NCBI GenBank assembly: GCA_030144725.1
Contig: JASKMD010000016.1
Location: 1,207,793-1,271,792 of the forward strand
Direction: 5' to 3'
Source: Haematococcus lacustris
Taxonomy: Eukaryota; Chlorophyta; Chlorophyceae; Chlamydomonadales; Haematococcaceae
DNA length: 64,000 bases
Part shown: in pieces, positions 21,700 to 35,500 of the stretch
Layout of the letters: each line of letters begins with the position of its first letter
Position numbering within the stretch: position 1 is the stretch's first letter
Notes under the pieces: model-generated
What the model saw: the letters and a program-made list of their open reading frames with translations, nothing else
Database searches by the model: none
What the model was told of the DNA's origin: nothing
Translations under genes and position numbers: made by a program

Positions 21700-23592
21700 T
21701 AGCGCCGCAGGCTGAAAATAGTCTGGGGTGATGTTGCAGGGCGTCCCTTGCCAGTGCCCCTTCTGAGGTCAAGTCCATGAATGCCACATGGCCTGCCCAA
21801 TGCGCTCCTCATGCCTTGTGTCCTGACCATGCACCTCAGTAGCCTATGGCATTGTGCCCATACCGTGTATCACACTCTTTCAGCAAGTCCTGACATGCTC
21901 ATAACACCTGCCTTCTTCCCTGTTGCTTTCCTCTGTCGGGTTGGTCACAGCCCACAGCACCAGACCCAACTGCTGCCACGTCAACCCTGTGACCTTGATG
22001 TCTGTTTCACACTGTGCCAGCCAGCCTGCTTGACATGAGCGCCAACAGCAGGGCAGCTGTCATCGCCAGCTGTCAGATGGTGTACACTTGTGCTCTTGCT
22101 GTTAAGCAGTCACCACTTGCTGTTGATGTTGTTGGTTGTGGTAGTGGTTTTCAAGCCGATTTGCTGCCAAGCTGGCAACGTTGCTGCTGGGCATTGTAAG
22201 GAGTGAAGCACCTGAACATTTGCCACCCCTGCCGCCCTGCAGACGAGGCATGGTTCTGGACAAACCCATGAAAAGCCACAGCCGCCTGGCCGAGTCCCTC
22301 CCATCACAAGACCTCATGTAGGGTGGCAAGGAAAACAATGAGTGCCAGGAGGCGGCTGCACAAGCCCACCTGTGCAGGGGCGGTGCTGGCCTATGCTATA
22401 CTATGGACCTTGAGTACTCTTGGGGTAAACCCTGTGTCTCACCCTCTGCCACCATGCTAGCTTGCACTGCTACATTGACTCAGCACTCATCCCTCCAGTT
22501 ATAAGCAATTCAACATGACCACCAAGAAGCAGTTGCCACATGCAGTCCATGGTCGGGTCAACATGTTTGTCAGGTGTGCAGTGGTGTTTTACTTTTGTGG
22601 CTGGAGCAGTTGTATGAGGCTTCGTTTGAAGAACGGGTCTTTTGCCTGGCGAGATGATGTTGTCATGACACTTGGCAGCATCCTGCAGTTGGGCTTGCGT
22701 TGTGGTAACAATGTAATTATGATGGGACATTCACACCGCAGGTATGCTGGACGCGAGGCTACTTGGCCGCCCTGTCCCTCTACGGGTTCTGAGTCCATAA
22801 AAACACATAACACGGCTAGGTGCACACCACAACCTGCCAAACCACAGAAAGCATGTCAACCACACCAGAAACATGAGAACAAGTGCGGTCTATGAAGATG
22901 AACCACTCAAACCTATGTTGCTTATGTTACCAATGCTTGCAGACCTTGGCACTGTCCTTTGTGTTTTTGGCCCTGCGCGGCCTTGACAAGTCGTGCAGTC
23001 TAATTTTGCAAGTATGCGAGCAACCATTGATTTCACAAGACAGTGAAAAGAGGGATTCAAACACCAAGCATATAGTAGCGTGCATGGACTGTGCATCATA
23101 GGATGGCGCAATGGCAGCACTTTGGCGTTTTCAAAGTTGTGAAAACTATGCTTGCATGTGACATGTCCAGTTGTTGCGAATGCGCTTCGAGGCAAGTGCG
23201 AGCAGAGCTAAAGCTGTGAGGCATACCCAAGCGAGTCCCACAATCCCGAGAAACAAATTGTCCAGGAGGAGCTCTATCTGTTGAACTTCTGACCTCTAGC
23301 GCTTGGGGGTTACAACCAGCGTCGCCAGTTGTCGCCGTGCCACGGGCTTTTGGAACTGAACCCAGTGATCAGGTTATGCCTCTGCATGCTAATGGCTTTG
23401 TCTCAGATGTTAGAAATGCTCTTACATGCACCTAGGCAAAATGTCTTTGCAGACATTGTGGCTCCACCTCCCCAGCCAACCTCCCTAGCTGACCGCATGG
23501 GCAGCTGACATGATTGCTTGGAAGGCCTCAGTCTCTTGCTGCAGCAGACCAGCACCAGATGCCCTGCCCGGGCCCCACCACACAGCCTTGCC
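21700..23592. other. Intergenic stretch between MKP1 and the coiled-coil gene
   Basis: No gene recognised. A 126-codon ATG-initiated plus frame at 22515-22895 has no recognisable motif. On the minus strand around 23156-23300 a short open segment reads as one hydrophobic helix (NLFLGIVGLAWVCLTALALL) followed by basic residues and a stop, but I could not connect it to other exons. The 3' part should contain the promoter of the coiled-coil gene. Confidence 0.4.
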
Positions 23593-26500
23593 ATGGCCAG
23601 TAACGACAGCCAAGGTGTGCGCAAAATCCTGTCAGGAGCGCCTCTCAGCCCCCGAGGGCCCCGCCGTAGAGGTGCAGACACCTCTCCTAACCAGCCTCCT
23701 GCTCCCATGATTCCGCCTGGTGAGGTTCTGGCTGTAGCCCACCGTTTGCGGAGGGGTAGAGCGGCAGGGAGCATTGGTGGGGCCGAGGACATGCATGAGT
23801 ACAAGGAGGGTGTATAGTACATGGGCAGCAGGGCATCAACACCCCTAGCTCCTTCCTTCGTCATCCTGGATGGGTCAGCTCTCAGTTTAACCCCACCCAA
23901 CCCACCCTACCACTGGAAGCAGCTCAAGCAGGCTGAGGGTCACTGCTACCCAGTTTGGTGCAAGCTGCATGCCTGCTGACAGTGTTGCATCAGTCGGGTT
24001 TATAGCCATCACCACATGGAGTTACTGGCAGGCATTCGTCAGACTCCCAGCCCATACCTCCCATGCTTGGTTGTAAACAGAACACCACGCCAAGACCTTA
24101 GCTACTAGCCACTTGCAGGCATTAGACTTGCTCTCCCCCGCCGGTCGTCAAGCCTACCGCCCTCCTCTCCTCCTCCTTCCCCTCCTCCTTCTCCTCCCAC
24201 CCCTCCCACTCCTCCTTGTTGCTACCCTCTTGTGTCATACCTGCTCCTTCCTTTCGTGCTTAAGCTCATGCACCTCCTCCTTCCTCCACAGCTGTGCCCC
24301 CTCTTGCCCCGACCCTGCCCGCTGCCCTGCCTGCCCCAGACTACCACTCTCCAGGGGGGAACGCCAGGCCTGCATGGGGCTCCCCTGCCCCTGGTGCCGG
24401 GCCCCTTGGTGGGCCCCGGCTGCCCCCCTTGGACAGCTTCAATGGGGGAGGTCCCCTGGCCGATGCCAGCCACCCCTACCTCACCCCTCAGCCGCTGTCA
24501 GCGGGGCGCATGCAGCTGGAGCCCATCAACATCGCGCTGGCAGGGGCAGCTGGCCGGAGCTCAGCCATAGAGGAGCGCTTGCTGTACTTGGAGCAGCGGC
24601 TGATCAACACGGAAAGAGCTGCCAACGAGGTGGGTCAGGGCACAGGAGGTCACCCCTGGCAGGCCCTGGACCCCGTGAGGGTGGCGAGTGACAGGTGGCA
24701 CAGGGCGGGTGGCATGCCTATACTGAGCGAGCACGCACAGCATCAATATCATGTGTTGTGTCTATGAGCACGTAATCGTCATATAAGGCACTCGACGACC
24801 GGTTTTGCAGCTGCTGCTGCTGCTGCTGGTGAAACATCGTTAGCAGAATTACCACTCCCACTGCTGCTCCTGCTGCTGCCGCTGCTAGTGCCTCATCGTT
24901 ACCAGAACCACCACCTCCACTGTTGCTGCTGCTGCTGCCATGTCTCAGGTGTCGCGTGCCTACGACCTGCAGTCGCAGCGCTTCAGCAGCCTCAGTAACG
25001 ACCTAGCTCGCACTGGCGCCGACATGGCTGACCTGAAGCTGCGCTATGAAGCGGCGCTGTCAGGCTCGCAGTCGGCCCAGCAGGCGGCCCAACAACTCAA
25101 CCAGCAGCTCATGGGGCTGATGCAGGAGGTCAGGTGAGCAGGTGGAAGGAGGAAGGAGCAGGTGAGAGGAGGAGGGTGGGTAGGTTGGCAGGCAGGCGCG
25201 AGGGTGGGAAGGTGGGAGGAGGGTGATGTGCTGATAGGTGATGTGGGCGGGTGGGTGAGTGCATTGGCAGGCAAGTGGGAGGGTGAGCAGCTGGCAGTAA
25301 GGTGGCAAGTGGGCGGGTGGGTGGGCGGGTGGGTGGGCGGGTGGGCGGGTGAGTGAAATGGCAAGCAGGCAGGAGGGTAGGGAGGGTGGGGAGGTTGGGG
25401 AGGGTAGGGGAGGGTAGGGGCAGGGTAGGGGGAGGGTAGGGGGAGGGTAGGGAGGGTGGGGAGGGTGGGGAGGGTAGGGGAGGGTAGGGGGAGGGTAGGG
25501 GGAGGGTAGGGAGGGTGGGGAGGGTGGGGAGGGTGACCAGTAGGCAGCAGGGTGGGCTGTATACAGTCGGGTGTGGGAGGGGCTTTCCACAGCTGTCAGA
25601 TGAAGGTTCCAGCCGATGTGACAGGTGTCATCACCATTATCATTAGATAGCAATTGCCTGTCGGCGTCATGTCAGCTGCAACATACACAGATACACACAT
25701 ACAGATACACATGTACTATATACCGTAGTGATACGCCTTGTTGCTGATTTCACCAAATTAATTCGTCACCAAATTGTATCACCAATTGTTTGAGTATGAG
25801 ATTTCGTTTTTTCCTATTAAATCAACGTATCACCATCTAGGCGTATCACTACAGTACATACACATACACCCATATACATATACTCATAGACTCGATATGT
25901 GCTGTGAGGGGTGTGAGAGGTTAGGGTTTAGGGGTTGGAAGTTATCCCGCCGCAGCAGTACAAAGGCCGGTGGGTGAGTAGGTAGCAAGCAACTACCATC
26001 CAGATTACCGTCAACGGAGTTGTAGAACGCGCCGCCTGCGCGCTCCCTGTTTAGGAGCCATGACAACAAAATGGCGCAAACCACCGCACAGCTCGCAGAC
26101 GCGCGAAGCCAGCTGGCGATGGTGAACGAGGAGCTGGGACGCTCGGCGATGGAGCGATCTCAGCAGCAGACCGCCATTGGGCGCATGGCGCGACAGCTGC
26201 AGGTAGTTGCGACTCAACTTCTTTTGCGATGTTCCAGTTTCGTGACGTATGCCAGTCAGTGTCAGATTGCTTGGCTACAGCCCGTACCCTGGGTAAGCCA
26301 GGTCTCCTAAATAGGCTTGAGCCAACCAAATTACTGCGCATCACCGCCAGCATGAGGCAGGGAGCGTTGACAAGAGCAGCACATGCACATGCACAAGGAA
26401 GTAGCAGAGGACAGGCAGCAGCAGCGCATGAGCCCCTGACCTGACCAGACCTGAATGGGCATGAATGGCCAGGTCAGGGCAGGGCAGGGCATGAGCGCCT

Positions 26501-29500
26501 GAGGTCCCTTGCCTTAAATGCAGGACGGGGCAGCCCAGATGCTGAATGAGCAGCGGCGCGCCGCAGAGGCCGCAGAGGCTGGCTGGCGGGAGGACGCAAG
26601 GCAGCGTCAGGCCGCCCACATGGCGGAGCTCCAGGTGAGCTGGCTGGCAGCAGGTAGTGCTCCCTGCCTGCTCTGTAAGGACAAAGAGCTGAAGGCTAGG
26701 AGGGGCCTAGTCAGAAGCTGAAGAGGCTGCCAGGGGCTGCCAGGGGCTGCCCAGAAGCTGTCGGATGATTGTCAGGGGCTGCCCAGAAGCTGTCGGATGA
26801 TTGTCAGGGGCTGGGTGGGTCAGGGGCTGGGTGAAAGCTGGCGTAGGGCTGGTCAGGGACAGCTGTGTAGGAGCTAACGTTGAGGATTATATATGCCAGC
26901 AACGAATGATGCGGCGGCGCCCTTTGAGCGCCGCAGGCGCTGAACCGCGAAGTCGAGTCGTACCGGGCGGAGGCCGCGGCCGCCGGCGCTGCGCTGCACA
27001 GCGCGGTGGAGCGCATCAACGCCCGGTTACACTCGGAGGAGGCGCAGATGGACCGACTTCGCGCGGACACGTCCAGCCAGGTGCTGTACCGCAAGCGCAG
27101 CTGCCGTTGGTTGGCGGTTGCGTTGTTCGGACTTCGTTTCACACTCACTTTTTCAGTTCGACGCGATGTGGCTCACGGGAACAAGACGTCGTTGGTTCCG
27201 CCGATGCATGTGCATCCAGACATTGGGTTCGTCTGCCATGCTCCCCCTTTGTTGTTGGCTCGCAGGCCAACAACGAAGCAGCAGTGTTGGGGTCGCTGCG
27301 AGGTCAAGTGGCTGACCTGCAGCAAGTGCTGGCAGGGCTGACCCACCAGGTGGCGGCTGAGCAGGCCATGCGCCGGAGTGAGGCGCAGGTGATGAGCCAG
27401 GGCATGGGCAGCATGGTTATAGTGGAGGTAGTCAGGGGAGGGCAGGGCTGGCCTCCCCTGCTGCAGCTGCTGTTGCCCCTGCTGCCCATTAAGTCAGGAG
27501 AGGGGCAGGGCTGGCCTCCCCTGCTGCTGCTGCTGCTGCCCCTGCTGCGTGTCTACTATGTGTCCGGTCGTCACATATGATCCTGGCCAGTCTTGCTACC
27601 CGTGTTGCTGACAGGCCCTGGAGCACACCATGAAGAGCATGGAGAGCCAGCTGTTGGCCGCCCAGGACGCGGTGGTGAAGCGAACCTTGGCTGCAGTGGA
27701 GGCCAAGGTGCAGCATGTGTCGCGCGCTATGCAGGTCAGTGAGCCCCAGCTGGTTAGTGGTGAGTCCCACATGGCTAGGTGAGGCGTTAGGAGGCTGTTG
27801 GTTTTGTTGTTATTAGGCCTGATGAAATCTTTTGTTAGTCGGCGATTAGTCTCATTAGAACGTCTTGTCAATCGTGGCTGGACATGAGTGTGGCTTGCCA
27901 CAGGTTGCAGGTCAGTCAGCCACAGCCGACACTTGCCCAGCAGATGGATCCCTCAGCACCCCTTTCTGCTAAGGTGGAGTATGAGAGGTGTTTGTGTGCC
28001 ATACCACCATCATGATCTTCATCGGCAGCAGCAGCACCTGCCATCCTCCTGGGTGACACGCAATGAACAAACCACCCCATGTTCAGTCTTGCTTCTACTA
28101 ACAGGGTCGTCACCTTTGTCCTCACTAGGGCCTTAGTGTGGACATCTACAACACGGTGTTTTTGTCTGTGTGGAGTTCCCATGCACATGGCATGCACATG
28201 GCATACACATGGGCATGGTCGCCTACCACCTACACTATTACAGCAGCGATGTGAGCTCACAGCATAGCACAGTTGGAGCGGACCACACCATGACGAACCT
28301 TGTTTTTGCGGGCTTTTTGTTGGGTGCGGCTTTTGCTTGGCGGTACTTTTCCACTTCTTCGTAGGCATTGCGCCACTAGGCTCATACCAGCTACCAGCTC
28401 ATACCTGCTCATACCAGTGTGTCACTCCACCACATCACTCTCGCACCTCCAGGAGGCAGGCATTGGGAGTGAGTGATGCAGCGGACTGGCTCAGCAGGAG
28501 CTAGCACGCGGGCGGGCTGATGGCTAACGCGTGCCACCTGCCCGGTGGCTTGCTATAGTTTAGGTATAAGCTCAAGAAGGTGCTTGTGCTGCTTGAATAC
28601 TCCAATAATTTGCATCCAGGCGTTTCATCAGGGTTTGACAAGGGCTCATCAGGCTTGTGAGCCAGGGATATAGGTAGAGAGATGTACTTCTTCTAGCAGA
28701 GAGGAAGCGATTCCCTACGTTTCGATCTGGGTCAGCACCGGGCATGATGCTGCTGCCTTTTTGCTCCGCAGGACGTGGATGTCGCCGCTGCTCAACGGGA
28801 CGACGAGCTGAAGTTCGCTGGGGAGCAGCAGCTGACTGCCTTTGTGCGCGCTAATGCAAGGAAAGAGAAAGGTAGGCCAGAGACCAGGCCAGAGACCCTG
28901 AGGCCCTGAGTAGGTGGCCACTGTGGTCAGGGTGATCTCGGTAACAAGCCAGAGGGGACGCCAGGTTAAGCAGAGGGCAGCTGCCTGCCCTCTGAGTGCC
29001 AGCTCCACATCCATCACCATGTACCCACCACAACGTTGTCCCTTTCTACCCATACCCCAGAACGTGAGATGGGCCACACTGGCTACTTGAGCCCAGTGCA
29101 GCAACACGATCTATGAGCTCCAGGTGCCTGGCAGCCGGGACAATGCAATGTGAGTTGCCTGGACAAGACGCCGGCCGTGTTTGCTGCGCTGTGCAGTTGG
29201 ATTGGAGAGGCTCATGGTCATTGAAGGGGCGGTGAGGGAGGTGGCGACGGCCAGCACCTCCGCTTTGAGCCAGCTGCAGGAGAGACTCGATTCTGGGGTT
29301 GCGAAGGTAGGGCAATCATTGTTGTGCTCCTGACTGCATCTTCCTGGTCGCACATGACATACGAGGCAGCCAAAGACGCGAACGGCCACACATGTAGCAA
29401 AAGGCCAGTTGCGGCGTGCAGGTGGCGACGATGGTAGAGTCTGCTCGCCGGCAAACCGAAGACCGTGAGGCGGGGTTGCGGGAGCAGATAAATGCAGCTC

Positions 29501-32500
29501 TGCAAACCATCCGAGCCTACGCCCGCGACATGGAGGTGAGGGCACACTGTTGGTGAGTGCACAACACGACGCACTGTGATAATTCCCGGTTGCGGCCATC
29601 TACCAAATTGCGCACCGCACTATCCCTCAGGATTCCCCGTCCCAAGTCGGAACCGGGATTTTATGCAAGACTACCGGGAACCGGGGTTCTATGCAAGGCC
29701 TAGTTGTAGCTCGTGGCATTTGCCTGCATCTTGCAAATCTGGTGACAATTAGTGGAGCACAACAAAGAGCCCAACCCCATAGTGTCCCACTGGGTCACGG
29801 GTTCAATCCCCAGCATCAGCCAGCAGTCCTTGGTAACCCATCAGCCAGCAATGTTATTTCTTAGGGGGGCAGGAAATTTGAAGGTTAGTCTGGTGGACGT
29901 GTTGAAGATGCCCAGTCCAATCTAAGTGCAACCAAGTCCAAAGTTGGGATAGGATGAGAAAGGACACCTTGTTAATGGCCCTCTGCTCAGGAGTCGTTGG
30001 AGCAGGAGCGGATGAAGTTGGAAGCCGTGGTGAAGATGGAGATCAAGGCTCGACTCACCACAAACGAGGCGCTCCGAGCCGACCTCGATGCTGTGGCCGC
30101 CCGCGTGACCAGCAGCGAGGCAGCGCACGCACAGCTGGCGGGCCGCACGGCCAACGCATCGTTCTCGGCGGACGTCAAAGCAAAGGCAGGGCCCGTGTTT
30201 ACAGCAAAGTGACGGTGCTACTGCACCCCCAAGGCTCGTCTCAGCTAGCCTTGTCCACGTTTCAATATCCTCCACAGCCACACTTTCCAAGTCACACTAT
30301 ACCTACGCTATGCAACCACCACAGGGCATGCCCCACCCCACCCCATCACCATCCACGATCCACCACGCTGATGCCACGGTCCACCATCCACCACCATGCT
30401 GTTGGTGCTGACAACACACCAAAGCTTGCTTAGTCAGCACAGGCGCTTGTTCACTGCCCCAGGCGCTGCTCACTGCCCCTGCCCCTCCCAGGTGGACAGC
30501 CTGCAGTCAGAGTTGGGCCGGCTGAGGGACAGAGTGGAGGAGGAGGCGCGGTCTAGAGAGTCCCTGGCTGCTGAGGTGCAGGTGAGGTGGCACGGCCTGC
30601 ACTGCCTTACCCTGGCAGACGCAAGTAGAGAAAAGGTAGCCTACTGCGAGGGGCAACCAGGTCAGGGGAGCCCAGGCGGCTCAAGGGGCTGCCGGGCCCG
30701 CGCCGTCTGGGTGAGGGGCGGCCGGGGGACCGCCTGCCATCTGGGCTGCCTCGTGCGCTGCCCGCAGGTGAGCATTCCAGGGGTCCTGTGTCCTTAGGCG
30801 GGGGCTGCTGGGGCGTGAGCTGTCAGCTATCAGGCTAGTTACAGGGGAAAAGGGGGCTTCTTGATGTCTCCCCTGCTTGATGTTTGGGCCATGAACCCTG
30901 AACCCCCTCATCTCCGCTGCTGCTCTTCGACAAGTGGCTCCGCGCCCCTGTCGCCACCTTCTGCCGCTGCCGCCTGCAGGCCCACACCAGCAGCCTGACC
31001 TCCACCGCCCTCAAGCTCCACAGCCTGCAGGCGCGAGTGCAGACGTCAGAGAGCAGCCTGGCAGCGCATGTGGACAGCATGGCAGGCCAGCTCACTGACA
31101 TGCAGGCCTCCCTTACTGCGGCTGGGCAAGCCGCCAAGAAGGTGGGTGCTCCGTGGGTCAACGAACACATTACAATACTTAGGGGGGAGATGGGGGGTTC
31201 GACTCCTGGGTTGTACTCGGTGCTTGGGTGGATGAAGGAGCTGGCAGAGCAGCTGTAAAGAGCTTACGGCTGAGAAAGAGTGGTGGGTTCTAGTCCCGCG
31301 TCGGCGTCAGGGTAGGTGTTCGAAGCTCTGATGAATAGAAATTGACATGTGGACGGTGATGGCTGTGTGGAAAGGAGAAGGGCCTGGTTCAAAACCTATC
31401 ACCCCAAATGATTAACTCTAGAGCTACAAGTTGGAGTGAGCATGGAGCATGGCGCACTTTGCAGCCACTGCTGCATGGAGCACCTTGCATTGGTGGTGTT
31501 TTGGCTGGCTGCAGGACCTGGCGGCTGCCAAGGCGGAGGTGTTGGACATCCTGCAGGACAGTGAAGACGCAGCCGCAGCATCCCTGGAGGATGCCGTCCA
31601 CCAGCTTGACAAGAAACTGACCACTGACCTGTCAGAGGTGATCTCAACCCCTTTGCCCCTCCATGCCAACTACTCAGCAGCGGCAGCAGGACAGCAGCAG
31701 CAGCAACAGCGGCCTCTCATCTGTGACAAATGCACAGTGCTGTTCGTTGTTACAGGTGGCAGTCACTGCTGTTAGCTCTGTCAGCTTGATGATTTGTCAC
31801 ATCCATCATTACCTTGTTGTTGCCGTGGCCTAGTCACATCTCTCAAGATGCCTATCTAGGAAAGCTGTACGTACCATGATACCATGAAACCTGCTGTGCT
31901 TGTCTTGGGTCGACATCTTGAGGTGTGCTTTGTTTGCATAGGTGTGCAGGAGTGTTTGCCTAAGTAGCCAGGTGTGGTCGATGAGTGATCAAAGTATGAC
32001 AGGTGGGTAATAACAGTGTGACTCAAATGAGGCCAGGGCATGACCGGTACCCATCTGGCCTATTGTGCCTGCTGCAGTTGTCCACCTGCACGGCTAGTGA
32101 GCTGGCAGAGTTGGCCAAGAAGGTGGATACTAACCAGACGGTGTTGGAGAATGTGATGGCAGAGATGGAGGAGGAGCTGGAGCAGGGAATTGAGGTGCTG
32201 GGTGACAAGGTCATCGAGTTGCAGGTGGGGACTGGCAGGGGCCAGCAGGCAGGTGGCTCTGAACGGGAGGGCCTTGAGAAGATGCTGCCAGGCAGCAGGC
32301 AGCAGCAAGGGTGAGAGACCAGGCATGCCCTGTACAGTCCAGAGCCTCCAGGTGGCAGCGCTGCCTGGGCCCTGACACTGGATAGGGCACAGTGGGAGGG
32401 AGCGTGAGACCATCAAGTGGCCAGGCCAGGCATGCCCTCCTCCTGCAGGCCATGATTGAGGAGGAGGTGCACCAGATGGACGTCTTGGTACATGACAAGC

Positions 32501-35500
32501 TGCAGCAGGTGCGGTTTGGCAGGGAGGGGAAAGAGGGCGGTGGGGCTGGGCATGGGGATGGGCACTGAGGCAGGTACAGAGGGCAGGGAGGACTTAGTCA
32601 GGGTATGGTATGGTAGGGGTATGGTAGGGGTACTTGGGCATTGGGGCAGGGGAGGACAGTTTAGGCAGGGTGTTGACAGAGGTGATTGAGGGGGAGGGTG
32701 ATGGAGCAGGGCGCTGGAGCTGGGGCGGTAGGCTGGGGCTGGGCAGTAGGTGTGTAGTGTGCACACAGTGCTGCTGCTGTGCTTTCTATCACCATGCCGT
32801 CACACAGGACCTTGTTTAGCCTAGCCTGGTAAACCACTGTTTGGCTGGGCTTATTTGCGCAGGAGGCAGCCAGTACCACTGCCAGGCTGGCTGAGGTGGA
32901 GGAGAAAGCCACTTTAGCGCTGGGGGCTGCTGTAGCACAAATGACTGACCAGCTGGCAACGTCGACTGCCAAGACAGAGAGCGGGCTGGGAGACCTGAGT
33001 GCCAGCCTTCAAATGCACAAAGAAGAAGCTAGTCAGAAGCTCCAGGCTATTAGCACCAGCTTGGAGCAGCAGTTGCTGGGTGTACGGCAGGAAGTCAACA
33101 GTCAGCTGGCGGACGCGGCACAGCAGCAGCAGGCCGGGCTGGCAGAAGCTGCCTCGCACACGGCCAGTCGGCTTGCGGAGGTGTCGGAGCAGCACGCAGC
33201 GGGGCTAGCGTCCCTTGAGGGAAAGCTTGTCGCGGGAACAGACGCGAAGCTGACTACGCTTTCTGACAACATCGCTTCAGAGCAGGCCCTCATTCAAACC
33301 GACCTGGCTGAGCTACACGCCGCACGCGCAACCCTCAGTGCGGCAATGGAGACTGCGCAACAAGAGGCGTCAAACGCGCTGTCCTCCGCGGTGGTTGAGT
33401 TGGAGCAGCAGCTTGCGGCACAGGCGGTGCAGTCAGATCAGCGCCTGGCCGCAGCGGTTGAGCGGCAGCGCAGTGCCGCGGAGGCGCAGGAAGCGGAGGT
33501 GGAGGAGCTGCGCAAGACGCTGGAGCTTGCGCTGGAGGAACTCAAGGCAAGCACCTCTGAGTGGGAACTAGACACTTGGGCGGAAATCGAGGCCCAGTTT
33601 GCCGCGATGAAAGCCGAGGTGGTTGCGCGAGCAGAACAGGCGGAAACGCGGGTGACGGAGCACGAGGCACGGGTCGATGCGCATCTTGCGCAGCGCGACG
33701 CACAGCACTCTGCGGAGTGGCAGGAACTCAGCACTAAAAGCCAGGCTGCGCTTGCCGCGCTTGCCACCTCCTTGGCCCAGCAAGCCTCGCTCGAGGACCA
33801 GCACTACGCTGACATGCAGGCGGCTGTGGAAGCTCAAGGCGCGAACCATCGCGCCGCTTTGGATGCCCTGGCCGAGAAGCTGCACTCGGACTTGGCCAGC
33901 CACAGCGCGGAGCAGCAGGAAGCACTGGCTCGCGAAACGGAGATGTTAAGAGCAGCGGTGAAAGCCGAGGTGCAGCAGCTGACCCGACGGGTCGGGGACG
34001 GAATGCAAGCAGTTGCAGAAGAGCAGGCGTTCCTGCGACAGAGGCTGCACCAAGTCGACGAGCAACTGACTGACAGCAAGCTGGTGCTGCAGCAGCAGAT
34101 CGATCGAGTGGATCACCAGCAGGCAGAGGCCAACGCCAGCCTTACAGCGCTGCAGCAGCATGTGGAGGAGCAGCAGGCAGAGGGCAAAGCCAGCCTTGCA
34201 GCCTTGCAGCAGCATGTGGAGGAGCAGCAGGCAGAGGCCAATGCCAGCCTGACAGCCTTGCAGCAGCAAGTGAAGGAGCAGCAGGCAGAGGGCAAAACCA
34301 GCCTTGCAGCCTTGCAGCAGCATGTGGAGGAGCAGCAGGCAGAGAGCAAAGCCAGCCTGACAGCCTTGCAGCAGCATGTGGAGGAGCAGCAGGCAGAGGG
34401 CAAAGCCAGCCTGGCCGCCTTGCAGCAGCATGTGGAACAGGTGCAGGTGCAGCAAAGTGAAGACAAAGCTAGCCAAGCAGCTCTGCAGCAAGAGGTGAAG
34501 AAGCTTGATGAAGCGCACCAGGCAATCACAACAGCAGCTGCTGCAAATGGTGCCACAGCAGAGCAGCGAGCACAAGACATGCAACAGGTGGTGGACGCAC
34601 ATACTGCCAGCACCAGCGAACAGCTGTCGGCCATGAAAGCAAGCACTGAACAGCTAGTCACCTCAACTCAGGCAGCACACCAAGAGCTGTTGCAGGTGTG
34701 TGTGTATGTGGGTGTGACCACGGCGTTTGTAGGTTTGACCGTGGTGTGTGTGGGTGTGACCATGACGTGTGTGGGTGTGTATGGAAGTAGGTTCCCGTGG
34801 CAGTTATTTGCAGTGGCACTGCCACAGCCCTAACCCATGCATTTGCTGCTGCACATGCAGCAACATCCCACATGAAGCCTCAAATGCCTTGTATCAAGCC
34901 AAACATGCAGCCCTGAGGAAGGCATGCTGTTGCCATCAGGCCTGCCTTGTAGCTTGTTGCGTGCCAGCCATCATAAGCAGCTGATGCGTTGGCTCTCAGT
35001 ACACAGTGACCTCCTCTCAGTCTGCCACTCAAGGCCCACAGCCCCTGGGCCCCCTCACCCAGCCTTGGACATCAGCAGCAGCAGCCCCTGAGGCATGAGG
35101 AGCAGCAGCAGCAGCAGCCCCTGAGGCATGAGGAGCAGCAGCAGCAGCAGCCCCTGAGCCACTCCAGGCCCCTAAGCCAGATCTTGCGTTGGTAGAAACT
35201 TGCTTGCCATCCCAGCATCCCTTGTGTGCTATCCTATCGTCCCTTGCAGCTACACATGTGTAGCCAAGCCCAGCCTGCACTGCCGCCCTGCTTCCAGCAG
35301 AGCCTAGAAGCCGTCCAGCAGCAGCGTGTTAGGGCACTGTCATGAAGGCTGAAGCTGCTGGTTTCTCATCAGGCTCTTTCTCTGCTGGCACCCGCATGGC
35401 CTCCTCTGACCTCCTCTGGCCTGCTCTGGCCTGCTCTGGTCTCTGCAAGGCCCCATCTGGCCTCCTCTGGCCCCTGCATGGTCCCATCTTGACACCTCTA

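Noticed and set aside
29750..29820. Possible tRNA gene (GGTTCAATCCCC T-arm-like sequence)
   Set aside because: No matching acceptor stem, D-arm or anticodon stem could be folded around it.
33438..34661. Long minus-strand Ser/Cys/Ala-rich ORFs opposite the big coiled-coil exon
   Set aside because: Shadows of a GC-rich coding exon read antisense; composition follows the complement of the Gln/Ala/Glu codons.
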